Below, in pieces: positions 1 to 9,509 of a DNA stretch of 64,000 bases. Every line of letters starts with the position of its first letter. Position 1 is the first letter of the stretch. The position numbers were made by a program, and so were the translations under genes. This DNA comes from Corynebacterium sp. ACRPO (GTDB lineage: Bacteria > Actinomycetota > Actinomycetes > Mycobacteriales > Mycobacteriaceae). The stretch is taken from positions 248,001 to 312,000 of the forward strand of contig NZ_JAKRNE010000002.1 in assembly GCF_022347205.1 (NCBI RefSeq). The letters are read 5' to 3'. Below the pieces are notes generated by a model. The model was not told the DNA's origin and searched no databases. It worked only from the letters and a program-made list of their open reading frames with translations.

Positions 1-2
1 AC

Positions 3-230
3 ATCGAAGTAGTGAGCACCCGCCCGCTTGATGATGACGAGGCTTCTTTTATGTCCGCTGCCACCGAAGTCGTTCGCTTTCGGGCCAAGGGAAGAGAATA
101 TGAACTGGCGTCGGACGCCCACGGAATCATGGCCTTCGGGGCGTGGGTAGAGGCCGCTCCATCCAAGCGCCAGCAGCGCTTTGACTTCCGGGAACTGCGC
201 GAACGCGCTACCCGTCAATCCAAGCGATAG
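3..230 (+). CDS. DUF2550 family protein, C-terminal part
   Basis: This is the 3' end of a gene that enters from before the window: the frame is open to the first base, so the GTG at 12 need not be the start. The visible 75 or so residues (EASFMS..., [29 protein letters not shown]) resemble the C-terminal half of the small DUF2550 membrane-anchored proteins, which in actinobacteria usually lie between atpC and nucS. The nucS gene follows 23 bp later, which fits that context. Function is unknown. The N-terminal membrane segment expected for the family would lie outside the window. Confidence 0.7.
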   Translation: MEVVSTRPLDDDEASFMSAATEVVRFRAKGREYELASDAHGIMAFGAWVEAAPSKRQQRFDFRELRERATRQSKR

Positions 231-240
231 CTCCACCCGC

Positions 241-246
241 TAGGGT
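241..246 (+). promoter_or_regulatory. -10 box of leaderless nucS
   Basis: TAGGGT ends exactly 7 nt before the ATG at 254, so transcription should begin at or next to the start codon. No ribosome binding site is needed or seen. Inference from the TAnnnT-N7-ATG pattern repeated across this window. Confidence 0.6.
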
Positions 247-253
247 AGAGAAC

Positions 254-946
254 ATGCGTTTAGTAATCGCCCGATGCTCAGTAGATTACGTGGGCCGCTT
301 GGATGCCCACCTGCCAATGGCAGACCGCCTGCTCATCGTCAAAGCGGACGGTTCCGTGTCCGTGCATGCCGACGACCGCGCTTATAAGCCACTTAACTGG
401 ATGACACCCCCGTGCACCCTGAAGGAGTCCGCGATTGAGGACCTCGACGGTGAAGACACTGGCGAGATCTTGTGGCTGGTGGAAAACCCCAAGGGCGAGC
501 AGTTGCGCATCACCATTGCCGAGATTCATGAAGAAATCTCCTATGACATGGGTGAGGATCCAGGCCTAGTCAAGGATGGCGTCGAGGCTCACCTTCAAGA
601 GCTCTTGGCAGACCAGATTGATACCTTGGGCGAGCGCTACACGTTGGTGCGCCGCGAATATCCCACGGCCATCGGTCCTGTGGATATCATGGCTAAGGAT
701 GAGAACCATAATAACGTCGCCATCGAGGTAAAGCGCCGCGGAGGCATTGATGGCGTTGAGCAGCTGACACGGTATCTGGAGCTGCTCAACCGCGATGAGC
801 TTCTCGCCCCTGTCTCCGGTGTATTCGCAGCCCAGGAAATCAAGCCGCAGGCGCGTACCTTGGCTGAGGACCGCGGCATTCGGTGCGTCGTACTGGATTA
901 CCAGGAGCTACGCGGGCTCGAGTCGAACGAATTGCGACTGTTCTAA
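254..946 (+). CDS. nucS: endonuclease NucS (EndoMS), non-canonical mismatch repair
   Basis: NucS cleaves both strands at mismatched bases and, with the beta clamp, replaces MutS/MutL in most actinobacteria. The 230-residue protein is of normal length. It has an N-terminal beta-rich DNA-binding/dimerisation half (to about residue 110) and a C-terminal RecB-like nuclease half with GPVDIMA (catalytic Asp) and VAIEVKRRG (catalytic Glu and Lys). The last residues, NELRLF, resemble a beta-clamp-binding tail. The ATG at 254 is chosen because of the -10 box 7 nt upstream and the typical MRLVIARC start. The next gene overlaps its stop codon. Family assignment is firm. Confidence 0.95.
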   Translation: MRLVIARCSVDYVGRLDAHLPMADRLLIVKADGSVSVHADDRAYKPLNWMTPPCTLKESAIEDLDGEDTGEILWLVENPKGEQLRITIAEIHEEISYDMGEDPGLVKDGVEAHLQELLADQIDTLGERYTLVRREYPTAIGPVDIMAKDENHNNVAIEVKRRGGIDGVEQLTRYLELLNRDELLAPVSGVFAAQEIKPQARTLAEDRGIRCVVLDYQELRGLESNELRLF

Positions 947-1230
947 TGCCACGGCGAAATAGGCGCAAACCCGTGGAAGTCCGGTCCCTGCCCAAAGACG
1001 GTTCAACCTTTCTAGGTTCGCAAACTGTCGAGGGACCAAGTTGGACGCACGGCGAGCCCTATGTCATGCGGCATATCGGTTCTGCTCGCGCTCAGAAGTA
1101 TTACTTGTGCCCTGGCTGTAACCAAAACATTCCGCCCGGGGTGGCACACATCGTCGCCTGGCCGCGGGACGTGGGCCGCCAGGGCGACGATCGCCGGCAC
1201 TGGCACCGCCACTGCTGGGAGCGTAGGTAG
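946..1230 (+). CDS. small conserved actinobacterial protein with zinc-finger-like motif
   Basis: A 94-residue protein whose ATG shares one base with the nucS stop (TAATG), so the two are translationally coupled. It begins with a basic run (MPRRNRRK). It contains a CPGC pair followed by H-x-x-x-W and a C-terminal HWHRHCW, a Cys2/His-Cys arrangement that could hold one zinc ion. A homologue sits beside nucS in other actinobacteria, which suggests a shared DNA-related role, but no function is established. Sometimes annotated loosely as ATP/GTP-binding protein; I see no P-loop. Confidence 0.8.
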   Translation: MPRRNRRKPVEVRSLPKDGSTFLGSQTVEGPSWTHGEPYVMRHIGSARAQKYYLCPGCNQNIPPGVAHIVAWPRDVGRQGDDRRHWHRHCWERR

Positions 1231-1240
1231 ACTAGCGGGC

Positions 1241-1549
1241 ATGATTGTTGCATTTTCTGTAGCCCCTGCGGTGGTCAATAATGACTCCCAAGAAATGGCC
1301 GATGCCGTGTCCGAGGCCGTGCGCGTAGTCCGCGAATCCGGCCTGCCCAACGAGACCAATGCCATGTTCACCTTGCTTGAAGGCGAATGGGACGAGGTCT
1401 TTGACACGATTAAGAAGGCCACCGACGCAGTGCGTGCGGTATCCCCACGCACTTCTTTGGTGGTCAAGGCCGATATTCGCGAAGGCGTAACTAATCAGCT
1501 AACGGACAAGGTAGATGCGGTTAACCGCCGCCTTGCAAAGGAGGACTAG
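1241..1549 (+). CDS. MTH1187/YkoF-family thiamine-binding-type protein
   Basis: A 102-residue protein of the MTH1187 (DUF77) family, small ferredoxin-like proteins that form tetramers and in some members bind thiamine. Matching features are MIVAFSVAP at the start, the central TNAMFTLLEGEWDEVFD (family pattern T.......EG...E....) and SLVVKADIREG at the end. The ATG at 1241 is preceded by a -10 box TAGACT (1228-1233) exactly 7 nt away, which suggests a leaderless transcript. The stop is directly followed by the next ATG. Ligand is inferred from the family only. Confidence 0.85.
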   Translation: MIVAFSVAPAVVNNDSQEMADAVSEAVRVVRESGLPNETNAMFTLLEGEWDEVFDTIKKATDAVRAVSPRTSLVVKADIREGVTNQLTDKVDAVNRRLAKED

Positions 1550-2476
1550 ATGACTTCACCAAATAATGCTTATGTAGGAGGAGCACTTGACCTCAGCCAG
1601 GTCAAGGCGCGAGCCGAGGCCCGGCAGAAGGCGCAGGAATCGCCGCAGACAAGTGCCGGCGGCGCCCAGCCTTTCTTCACGGTGACCGAGGCCAACTTCG
1701 ACCAAGATGTGGTTCGCCGTTCTACGGAAGTTCCGGTCGTGGTCCTCATCGGCACTGCTCGCTCTACCCAGTCGGAGCAGTTGAAAACTGACCTTGCGGA
1801 TTTGGCCGCGCAAGGAAACTTGAGCTTCTTGGTTGCTTACGTGGATGCGGATGCTACTCCGCAGGTTGCGCAGGCCTTTGGTGTTAAGAACCTGCCGACA
1901 GTCGTGGCCTTGGGTGCTGGGCAGCCACTGACCAATTTTGAGGGTGCGCAACCCAAAGACGCCCTAAAGCAATGGGTAGATACCTTGGTAAAGAATGTGG
2001 GTCCACAGCTGAAGGGCCTGCAAGGCAATGAGGCATCGGAACAGCCCCAAGAGGAAGAAGAGGATCCGCGTCTCCAGGAAGCAGAAAGCTTCTTGAACGC
2101 CGGCGACTTTGATGGCGCTCTCAACGTCTACAACTCTATCTTGGAATCTGAGCCCGATAACGTGCAGATCAAGCAGGCGCGCGACACCACGGTCTTGCTC
2201 AAGCGCCTCGACCCTGCCAACCAGACCGAAGACCCGATTGCGGCCGCGGAAGGGGATAAGGGGGACGTCGATAAGCAAATGCGGGCTGCGGACGCCGAAG
2301 TGGTAGCCGGCGCTCCAGAAAAGGCCTTTGATCGCCTCATCGAGACGATGAAGACAACGGCCGGCGACGAGAAGTCCCGCGTGCGCGAGCGCCTGCTGGA
2401 GCTCTTTGGGCTCTTTGAAGGCAATGACCCGCGCGTGCTCGACGCCCGCACCAAGCTGGCGAGCGCCCTGTACTAG
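1550..2476 (+). CDS. YbbN/CnoX-like thioredoxin-fold TPR protein lacking CxxC
   Basis: 308 residues: a disordered start, a thioredoxin fold at about 40-150 (FFTVTEANFDQDVV, VVVLIGTARS, LPTVVALGAG) and a TPR-rich helical region from about 165 to the end. Where thioredoxins have WCxxC this protein has GTARSTQSEQ, so it cannot do dithiol redox chemistry. The family (E. coli CnoX/YbbN) acts as a holdase co-chaperone with DnaK and GroEL; a chaperone-type role is inferred. The ATG directly follows the preceding stop, and a strong ribosome binding site (AAAGGAGG) lies over the end of the upstream gene, so the pair is an operon. Confidence 0.85.
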   Translation: MTSPNNAYVGGALDLSQVKARAEARQKAQESPQTSAGGAQPFFTVTEANFDQDVVRRSTEVPVVVLIGTARSTQSEQLKTDLADLAAQGNLSFLVAYVDADATPQVAQAFGVKNLPTVVALGAGQPLTNFEGAQPKDALKQWVDTLVKNVGPQLKGLQGNEASEQPQEEEEDPRLQEAESFLNAGDFDGALNVYNSILESEPDNVQIKQARDTTVLLKRLDPANQTEDPIAAAEGDKGDVDKQMRAADAEVVAGAPEKAFDRLIETMKTTAGDEKSRVRERLLELFGLFEGNDPRVLDARTKLASALY

Positions 2477-2479
2477 GAC

Positions 2480-4597
2480 TTAGCGCTCTAGCACATACCA
2501 CTGCACGGAATTGGCCGGCAGATGCAGCGTCGTGGAGTTGTTCTCCACGCGGATGCGCTGGGGCAGTGGGTTCCCGGCGCCTTCGTAGACGGCGTCATCG
2601 GTGTTGAGCACCATCTGCCATTCGCCGTCCTGTGGAACCCAGAGGCCATAGTTGGGGATGGACGAACCAGAAAGGTTGCACACGGCGAGCAGCGCAGAGC
2701 CGTCTGCGCCGTAGCGGATGTAGCCGAGCACGTTATTATTCGAATCATCCGCCTTGACCCACTGGAATCCCTCTTGGCTAAAGTCTTGCGACCACAAGGC
2801 AGGGGTATCGCGGTAGACGAGGTTAATATCACGTACGAGACGCTTGATGCCCTGGTGCCATTCGCTACCCCAACCGTCGAGGTTGCCCCAGTCCACGGAA
2901 TGACCCTCGGCCCACTCGGTAGTCTGGCCAAATTCCTGGCCCATGAAGAGCAGGTTCTTGCCGGGGTGGGAGAACATGTAGCCATAGAGGGCGCGGAGTC
3001 CGGCGGCCTTATTCCAGTCGTCGCCAGGCATGCGCTCCCACAGCGAGCCCTTGCCGTGCACAACTTCGTCGTGGCTAAACGGCAGTACGTAGCGCTCGGA
3101 GTAGGCATAGACCATGGAGAAGGTGAGCTCGCCGTGGTGATAGGAACGGTGAATGGGCTCGTGCTTGAAGTACTCCAAGGTGTCATTCATCCAGCCCATA
3201 TTCCACTTCAGGGAAAAGCCCAGGCCGTTTTCAGAGGTGGGGGCGGTAACGCCCGGCCAGGAAGTGGATTCCTCTGCGATGGTGAGTACCCCTGGATGCG
3301 TGCGGTTGAGGGTGGCGTTGGTTTCCTGGAGGAATTGCACCGCCTCGAGGTTCTCGCGGCCACCATATTGGTTGGGCAGCCACTCATCGCGGGAATAGTC
3401 CAGGTAGAGCATGGAAGCCACGGCGTCTACGCGCAGGCCGTCGATGTGGAATTCTTCGGCCCAGTATAGGGCGTTGGCCACGAGGAAATTGCGGACCTCA
3501 TTGCGGCCGAAGTCAAAGACATAGGTGCCCCAATCGGCCTGCTCGCCGCGGCGGGGATCGGGGTGTTCGTAGAGAGCCCGGCCGTCAAAGCGACCAAGGG
3601 CCCAATCATCCTTGGGAAAGTGTGCCGGCACCCAGTCCACGATGACGCCGATGCCATTCTCGTGCAGGGCATTGACCAGCTCTCGGAATTCATCCGGCGA
3701 GCCCCAGCGCGCAGACGGCGAATAGTAGCCAGAGACTTGGTATCCCCAGGACCCGCCGAAGGGATGCTCGGCCACGGGCAAGAGCTCGACGTGGGTGAAA
3801 CCGTGCTCCTTGAGGTACGGGATGAGCTCCTCGCGTAGGCGGTTGTAGTTGGCGCCAACCTTCCACGAGCCAACGTGGACCTCATAGATGCTCATAGGCA
3901 CATCGAGGTTGCCGGTGCGCTTGTCCATCCAGGCGGAATCGGACCAGGCGAAGCTGGTGGAATCCACGATGGAGTCCGTCTCCGGCGGGCAGGCGGTGCG
4001 CTTGGCTAGGGGATCGGCCTTGTCCTTGCGGCCTGCGTGGCTAAAGATGGCGAACTTATAGTGCTCGCCAGCACCGATACCGGGAACAAAGACCTCCCAT
4101 ACGCCGGTAGAGCCGAGTGAACGCATCGGATACTGGGTGGGGTTCCAGCCACAGAAATCGCCCACGACGGCAATGCCCTGGGCATTGGGAGCCCACACGG
4201 CAAAGGAGACGCCGGACACGGTACCCATCTCAGTGTCATAGGAACGCAGGTTGGCGCCGAGGACATCCCAGAGGCGCTCGTGTCGGCCTTCCCCAATCAG
4301 GTGCAGATCCAGCGAGCCCACCGTGGGAAGGAAGTGATAGCCGTCTGCCACGGTGCGGGTAGGGGCCTCCGGATAGGAGATTTCTAAGCGGTAATCGCAG
4401 TTATCGCCAATTTCCGCCTCCCAGATGTCATCGCCCACCAAATCCATGGACACGGATTGCGTGGGAGTGTGAAGCTGCACCTCGCAAGCGCCTGGTTGGC
4501 GGGTGCGGACGGTACCTTCGTGCCAGCCGTAGAAACCGTGCGGGTCATGGTGGCGGCAGTCATTGAGGCGAGCGAGATCAGCGGCCGGGATAGTCAT
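2480..4597 (-). CDS. glgB: 1,4-alpha-glucan branching enzyme
   Basis: GlgB makes alpha-1,6 branches in glycogen, GH13 family. The 705-residue protein has two N-terminal beta domains (second one CBM48, [12 protein letters not shown] near residue 130) and the catalytic barrel. Visible active-site motifs are [10 protein letters not shown] (nucleophile Asp near residue 392), TIAEEST (acid/base Glu near 440) and [12 protein letters not shown] (transition-state Asp). It lies 44 bp downstream of glgE on the same strand, the arrangement of the actinobacterial GlgE pathway. A TACTCT box lies 6 nt upstream of the ATG, so it may have its own leaderless start. Its 3' end meets the YbbN-like gene with 3 bp between. 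Confidence 0.96.
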   Translation of the reverse strand: MTIPAADLARLNDCRHHDPHGFYGWHEGTVRTRQPGACEVQLHTPTQSVSMDLVGDDIWEAEIGDNCDYRLEISYPEAPTRTVADGYHFLPTVGSLDLHLIGEGRHERLWDVLGANLRSYDTEMGTVSGVSFAVWAPNAQGIAVVGDFCGWNPTQYPMRSLGSTGVWEVFVPGIGAGEHYKFAIFSHAGRKDKADPLAKRTACPPETDSIVDSTSFAWSDSAWMDKRTGNLDVPMSIYEVHVGSWKVGANYNRLREELIPYLKEHGFTHVELLPVAEHPFGGSWGYQVSGYYSPSARWGSPDEFRELVNALHENGIGVIVDWVPAHFPKDDWALGRFDGRALYEHPDPRRGEQADWGTYVFDFGRNEVRNFLVANALYWAEEFHIDGLRVDAVASMLYLDYSRDEWLPNQYGGRENLEAVQFLQETNATLNRTHPGVLTIAEESTSWPGVTAPTSENGLGFSLKWNMGWMNDTLEYFKHEPIHRSYHHGELTFSMVYAYSERYVLPFSHDEVVHGKGSLWERMPGDDWNKAAGLRALYGYMFSHPGKNLLFMGQEFGQTTEWAEGHSVDWGNLDGWGSEWHQGIKRLVRDINLVYRDTPALWSQDFSQEGFQWVKADDSNNNVLGYIRYGADGSALLAVCNLSGSSIPNYGLWVPQDGEWQMVLNTDDAVYEGAGNPLPQRIRVENNSTTLHLPANSVQWYVLER

Positions 4598-4641
4598 ACA
4601 ATCAGAGTACCTAGTTCGAGTGCGGTCCGGTGGGCGAATGT

Positions 4642-6651
4642 TTACGGGCGATAGTCGCTAACTACGCGCCAGGTGAGCTGTTCTTGGAGGGCGTGGTCGG
4701 CAGGGGGAAGGACGAAGACATGGGCGACGTCGCGAAGCGGCTCTAAGCGCACGAAGTTGCGCTCGGACCAGTGGTAGGCAGAGCCGGTAATCGTGTCCTG
4801 GACGGTATAGGACTCGCCGGGGTGGCGGCCGATAGCCTGCATATCTACCGTGACGGTGGCTTCCTGCGCATTGCGCGGATCCAGGTTGACCACAACGAGG
4901 ACTACGTTGCCGGAGGCTGGATCCGCCTTCGAATAGGCAATGATGGCTTCATTGTCGGTGTCATGGAACCGCAGGGTGCGCAGTTGCTGCAAAGCGGGAT
5001 TATCGCGGCGGATCTGGTTGAGCAGCCGGATATAGGACTCAAGGGAATCTCCCGATGCAACCGCCGCCGCAAAATCGCGCGGGCGCAGTTCGTACTTCTC
5101 AGAGTCGAGGTACTCCTCGGAGCCTGGGGCTACCGGGGTGTGCTCGTAGAGCTCAAAGCCGGAGTACACGCCCCATAGTGGCGACATGGTGGCGGCTAGG
5201 ACCGCGCGAATGGCGAACATCGCACGCCCGCCAGTCTGCAGGGACTCGTGCAGGATATCCGGCGTATTAACAAAGAGGTTGGGGCGGCAGATATCTGCTT
5301 GGTCGACGTGCATCTGGCCAAACTGGGTGAGCTCATGTTTAGAGGTCTGCCAGGTGAAATAGGTATAGGACTGGGAAAAACCCGCCTTCGCTAGACCGAA
5401 GAGGCGAGGCGCGCGGGTAAAGGCCTCGGCCAAGAAGATGACATCCGGATGGGTGGCATGCACGCGGGTAATCAGCCAGTTCCAAAAGTTTGCCGGCTTG
5501 GTGTGTGGGTTATCCACGCGGAATGTATTCACTCCGGCTTCCACCCAAATCATCAAGGTCTCATAGATCTCGTGGTAGATGGCATCAGGAGCGTTATCGA
5601 AGTTAAGTGGATAGATATCCTGATACTTCTTCGGTGGGTTCTCGGCGTAGGCGATGGTGCCATCTGGAAGGACGGTGAAAAATTCTGGGTGGCTGCTAGC
5701 CCACGGGTGATCGGGCGATGCCTGAAGAGCGAAATCGAGTGCTACCTCCAGGCCGAGTTCTTGGGCGCGGGAGACTAGTTTCTTGAAATCCTCCATGGTG
5801 CCCAAGTCCGGATGGGTGGTGGAGTGGTCTTGGATGGCCCAGGGGCTTCCCACATCGCCGGGCTCGGCAACGACCGAATTATTCTTTCCTTTGCGGTGTA
5901 CCTTGCCGATGGGATGAATGGGCGGAAAATACACCGTATCGAAGCCCATATCGGCCACCCGCTCCAGTGCCTTGGCAGTGGTGTCAAAAGTGCCGTGGAC
6001 TGGATTTCCCTCTTCATCCCAGCCTCCCGTGGAGCGGGGAAAAAGCTCGTACCACGAGTTATAGAGCGCGGCCCGGCGCTCCACATATACCTCGTGGATT
6101 GCGCCCTCTACCAGCAGGTCGCGCAAGGGATGCGAGTGCAGGATGCCTGCTACCTCTTCCGAGAGCGCTACCTGCACGCGCTTATCGACGTCCAAGGACT
6201 CATCCTCCAAATCCCGCGCAGCCACAAAGAGCGGTTCCACCACATCCGACGGGGTTTGCAGAGCCACGCGAGAAAACAAATCCGCGCCATGCTGCAGGTC
6301 ATTGGCAAGCTCAGCAGCCGATTGCCCAGCCGCCATCTTCTTGGTTACCGCGTTCTTCCACGTGGCGATGGGATCGGACCAGGCATCGACGCGGAAGTAC
6401 CAGGTGCCTTGGGTGCCCGGGGTAAATACGCCGTGTACGCGATCTTGGTCATTAGGGTCGATCTGCATGGTGACGGAGGAGGTAGCCGTGGTCCGTGCCG
6501 CCCACGCAGACAGGGTTGCCGAGACCGCGTCGTGGCCCTCGCGCCAGACTAGGGCGGTGACAGGAATTACCTCGCCTACAACGGCTTTGGAGGCTACAGA
6601 ACCGGCGGAGATAAGCGGGCGGACATCGTCAATACCAAGGCGAGTAGTCAT
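4642..6651 (-). CDS. glgE: alpha-1,4-glucan:maltose-1-phosphate maltosyltransferase
   Basis: GlgE transfers maltose from maltose-1-phosphate onto linear alpha-1,4-glucan and feeds GlgB. The 669-residue protein is a GH13_3 member with the N-terminal domain, a dimer-forming insert and the barrel. [10 protein letters not shown] near residue 379 carries the nucleophile Asp and IFLAEAF near 407 the acid/base Glu; the phosphate-binding NP-H-KP segment is GlgE-specific. The ATG at 6651 (MTTRLG) is preferred over that at 6657 because TAGTCT (6664-6659) lies exactly 7 nt upstream, implying a leaderless mRNA. No maltokinase or trehalose synthase gene is in the window. Confidence 0.96.
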   Translation of the reverse strand: MTTRLGIDDVRPLISAGSVASKAVVGEVIPVTALVWREGHDAVSATLSAWAARTTATSSVTMQIDPNDQDRVHGVFTPGTQGTWYFRVDAWSDPIATWKNAVTKKMAAGQSAAELANDLQHGADLFSRVALQTPSDVVEPLFVAARDLEDESLDVDKRVQVALSEEVAGILHSHPLRDLLVEGAIHEVYVERRAALYNSWYELFPRSTGGWDEEGNPVHGTFDTTAKALERVADMGFDTVYFPPIHPIGKVHRKGKNNSVVAEPGDVGSPWAIQDHSTTHPDLGTMEDFKKLVSRAQELGLEVALDFALQASPDHPWASSHPEFFTVLPDGTIAYAENPPKKYQDIYPLNFDNAPDAIYHEIYETLMIWVEAGVNTFRVDNPHTKPANFWNWLITRVHATHPDVIFLAEAFTRAPRLFGLAKAGFSQSYTYFTWQTSKHELTQFGQMHVDQADICRPNLFVNTPDILHESLQTGGRAMFAIRAVLAATMSPLWGVYSGFELYEHTPVAPGSEEYLDSEKYELRPRDFAAAVASGDSLESYIRLLNQIRRDNPALQQLRTLRFHDTDNEAIIAYSKADPASGNVVLVVVNLDPRNAQEATVTVDMQAIGRHPGESYTVQDTITGSAYHWSERNFVRLEPLRDVAHVFVLPPADHALQEQLTWRVVSDYRP

Positions 6652-6709
6652 GCCCATAAGACTAATGCAGCTGTGTCAATTTCACCGGGCAAAGAACAAA
6701 TCAGTCACA

Positions 6710-7531
6710 ATGGAAGGCGTGAACGACGTAACTCCCACTGATCAAGATTGGCTCGTAGATTTTCGCGGCGTAGAACTGCGCCGCGGCGGCAAGACCCTCG
6801 TCGGACCCGTGGACTGGCAAGTAGAGCTCGATGAGCGCTGGGTCATTATTGGCCCCAATGGCGCGGGCAAGACCTCGCTGGTGCGCATGGCTGCGGCCGA
6901 AGAGTTCCCTTCGAAAGGCACCGCCTTTGTGATGGGAGAGCAAATCGGCAAAACCGACATGCGCGATCTGCGCGCGCTTATCGGCATCTCCTCCGCGGCG
7001 GTGCAATCGCGCATCCCGGACACTGAGCGGGTAGACGATCTAGTTGTCTCCGCCGGTTACGCAGTGCTAGGCCGCTGGCGGGAAGAATACCAGGACATGG
7101 ATTTTTCCCGCGCGGATGACATCTTGGCCCAAGTCGGCGCCACCCACCTCAAAGAGCGCACCTGGGGAACTCTGTCTGAGGGAGAAAAGAAGCGCGTCGT
7201 CCTCGCTCGCGCACTTATGTCGAACCCGGAGTTGCTCATCCTCGATGAGCCGTCCGCCGGAATGGACCTAGGAGGCCGCGAGGACCTCGTGGGCTACCTT
7301 GGCAATCTAGCTATGGATCCCGATGCCCCAGCGATTGTCATGATCACCCACCACGTGGAGGAGATCCCCTATGGCTTCACCCACGCCATGCTGTTGGATG
7401 AGGGTAAAGTTGTGGCAAAAGGGCTGATTAATTCCGTCCTCACCTCCGAAAATCTGACTCGCGCCTTCCACCAGCCTATTCAGGTGGACCGCATTGGACA
7501 GCGATACTTCGCCCGCCGAGCTTCTCTATGA
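6710..7531 (+). CDS. ABC transporter ATP-binding protein (YlmA-like, no permease nearby)
   Basis: A 273-residue ABC ATPase. Walker A is GPNGAGKTS, the signature is LSEGEKKR (in place of LSGGQ), Walker B is LLILDEPSAGMD and the switch His is in ITHHVEE. No membrane subunit is encoded next to it, so its partner is unknown. The E. coli ModF and Bacillus YlmA group behaves the same way and may not be a classic transporter. The start is uncertain: the ATG at 6710 has little ribosome binding site, while a GTG at 6719 lies just after GGAAGGC. It overlaps the NUDIX gene by 4 bp (ATGA), so a three-gene operon is likely. Confidence 0.88.
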   Translation: MEGVNDVTPTDQDWLVDFRGVELRRGGKTLVGPVDWQVELDERWVIIGPNGAGKTSLVRMAAAEEFPSKGTAFVMGEQIGKTDMRDLRALIGISSAAVQSRIPDTERVDDLVVSAGYAVLGRWREEYQDMDFSRADDILAQVGATHLKERTWGTLSEGEKKRVVLARALMSNPELLILDEPSAGMDLGGREDLVGYLGNLAMDPDAPAIVMITHHVEEIPYGFTHAMLLDEGKVVAKGLINSVLTSENLTRAFHQPIQVDRIGQRYFARRASL

Positions 7532-8355
7532 CCAATCCTTTTCATGACCGTCTCGATGCCATTGACGCCAGCGATACCACCGGCTTCCACGGTGGGCGCC
7601 TAGCGGCAACCGTCCTGCTCTTGCGGGACGGCGCTGACGGTCTTGAAGTGTGGGTACAAGAGCGCGTCCACACCATGCATAACTACCCGGGGCATTCAGT
7701 ATTTCCGGGCGGCGGTGTAGACCCACGTGACTTTCCGCCGCGTGCCTGGGACTCGGGCGAGCTGTGGGCCGGAAAGTCTGTCATCTCCATGGCACGCCGG
7801 ATGGGCGTGACCAAGTACAAAGCCCACGCCCTCGTTTTCGCCGCTGCCCGCGAGCTCTTCGAAGAGGCCGGCACCCTTTTCGCCATCCGCGAGGACGGTA
7901 TCGTCTCCAATGCGCGGCGCTATCACAAAGAGCGAAAACTCCTCGAAAACCACACCATTTCCTTTACCGAATTCCTCAGCAATAACGGAATGCGGGTCGA
8001 CGCCGATATGCTCCTTCCTTGGGCGCGCTGGGTAGGAAAGGGGAAAAGCCATTGGTTCGACACCTTCTTCTTCGTTGGGGTGTTGCCCTCCGGCCAAGAA
8101 CCCGATGGGGATACCGATGAAGCAGACGATGCCGGATGGTTCCCCCCGCAGCTCATCCTGGACGGCTGGCGCGCCGGGTTGGTGCGCCTTGCCATCCCCA
8201 CGTGGGCACAGATGCAAAGGCTGAGCAAGTATTCCTCCGTCCAAGAGGTCCTAGAGGATGCGTCCTTTTCGGACCTGCGCCCCGTCATTGGGGATCCACG
8301 CGAAGACCCCCGTTACCGCGAATTCTTTTCCACCACCCCTTTAGACCGAATATGA
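7528..8355 (+). CDS. NUDIX hydrolase with split Nudix box (NUDT19/CoAse-like)
   Basis: 275 residues. The Nudix box is interrupted: PGGGVDPRD (near residue 60) supplies the first part, and AARELFEEAGTLF (near 110), which holds the metal-binding Glu residues, comes only after an insert of roughly 45 residues. This split arrangement is typical of the RP2p/NUDT19-type CoA diphosphatases, so hydrolysis of a CoA ester or another nucleoside diphosphate is a reasonable inference. The start overlaps the upstream ATPase stop by 4 bp and the stop overlaps the next start by 4 bp, so all three are probably co-translated. Confidence 0.85.
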   Translation: MTNPFHDRLDAIDASDTTGFHGGRLAATVLLLRDGADGLEVWVQERVHTMHNYPGHSVFPGGGVDPRDFPPRAWDSGELWAGKSVISMARRMGVTKYKAHALVFAAARELFEEAGTLFAIREDGIVSNARRYHKERKLLENHTISFTEFLSNNGMRVDADMLLPWARWVGKGKSHWFDTFFFVGVLPSGQEPDGDTDEADDAGWFPPQLILDGWRAGLVRLAIPTWAQMQRLSKYSSVQEVLEDASFSDLRPVIGDPREDPRYREFFSTTPLDRI

Positions 8356-9485
8356 GTTATACCCCCGCAGAAGTCGACTTCCTTGCCAAACATCAAGAGG
8401 AAATAGCACACCTCGACCTCACCTTAAGCAAGGCTTCTCGGCTGAAAGACACCGAAATCCTCAAAGCTAAGTTCGGTGAGTATGGCCGCGCGGTCATGGA
8501 GCTGGTAACCGCCCGCAGTTCCGGCAAGCTCCCGCACGATTGGCTTATGGATGCAGACTCCGCCCAGCAAGCAACCCCCATTGAAGTGGCGGCGTATCGG
8601 ACGAATTTCCTCGCCGAACAGGGCGTGCGCAGCGTCCACGACGTCACCTGTTCCATCGGCACGGAAGGCTATAATTCTCCGCTCGACTATTGTGGCTCGG
8701 ACCTGGATGAATCACGGGTAAGAATGGCGAGGCACAATCTCTCCTCCGCCAAGATTTTCCTCGCGGATGCGCTGACGACTACTACTACCGCCGATGTTCT
8801 CCTTGCAGACCCGGCCCGCCGCGCCGGTGGCAGGCGAATCACGCGGCCGGAGGATTTGGTGCCACCGCTCCCGGAGGTCGTCGATAAGCATCGCGACAAG
8901 GAACTGGCCATCAAGTGCGCGCCTGGTCTTGATTTCAGCGAGTGGGACGGCCTCGTCGCCGTCGCGAGCGTCGATGGCGGGGTAAAAGAAGCCTGCCTTT
9001 ATACCCCAGGCCTTGGAAGCGGCCGAAGGGCAGTGATGATTCGCGGAGGCAAGCTGGATGTCCTCGACGACCACGCAGACAACCTACCCGATGCTGGAGA
9101 CATTGGCAGTTATCTCATCGACCCGGATGGGGCCATCGTTCGAGCGGGGTTGGTCCAGCACTACGCGGCCAGGGAAGGGTTGCATCAAATCGATCCGCGC
9201 ATCGCATACCTGACAGGAGAGAGGATTCCGGAGGGAACTTCGGGATTTCCATTCATAGAAAAAGTACCCCTAAAGAGATTAAAATCCGTACTTAAATCCT
9301 ATGACGCGGGAAGCCTAGAAATCCTTGTACGCGGGGTAGAGGTGGACCCTGACCAGCTACGGAAGAAGATGAAGCTGAAGGGATCGAAGCCTTTTGCGGT
9401 CATCATTACGCGAATTGGCTCACAGGGAATCGCCTTGCTGTGTCAACCCCGAGTATCATCGTCCGAGGATAATTACGCAACATAA
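8352..9485 (+). CDS. class I SAM-dependent methyltransferase with THUMP-like C-terminal domain
   Basis: 377 residues. A helical N-terminus is followed by a Rossmann-type methyltransferase core: DVTCSIGTEG (motif I near residue 98), CGSDLDESRVRMARHN (motif II) and LLADPARR (motif IV). The C-terminal part from about 300 (LKSVLKSYDAGSLEILVRG) matches the THUMP-like domain found with these enzymes. THUMP domains bind RNA, so RNA methylation is the likely activity; the substrate is unknown. The ATG at 8352 overlaps the NUDIX stop (ATGA). A family member lies in the same position beside etfB in related genomes. Confidence 0.82.
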   Translation: MSYTPAEVDFLAKHQEEIAHLDLTLSKASRLKDTEILKAKFGEYGRAVMELVTARSSGKLPHDWLMDADSAQQATPIEVAAYRTNFLAEQGVRSVHDVTCSIGTEGYNSPLDYCGSDLDESRVRMARHNLSSAKIFLADALTTTTTADVLLADPARRAGGRRITRPEDLVPPLPEVVDKHRDKELAIKCAPGLDFSEWDGLVAVASVDGGVKEACLYTPGLGSGRRAVMIRGGKLDVLDDHADNLPDAGDIGSYLIDPDGAIVRAGLVQHYAAREGLHQIDPRIAYLTGERIPEGTSGFPFIEKVPLKRLKSVLKSYDAGSLEILVRGVEVDPDQLRKKMKLKGSKPFAVIITRIGSQGIALLCQPRVSSSEDNYAT

Positions 9486-9509
9486 ATATATCGGAAAGGT
9501 GAGTGCCCA

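Noticed and set aside
2522..3469. Long plus-strand open frames opposite glgB, glgE and ilvD
   Set aside because: They follow the GC-rich codon shadow of real genes and give no recognisable domains.
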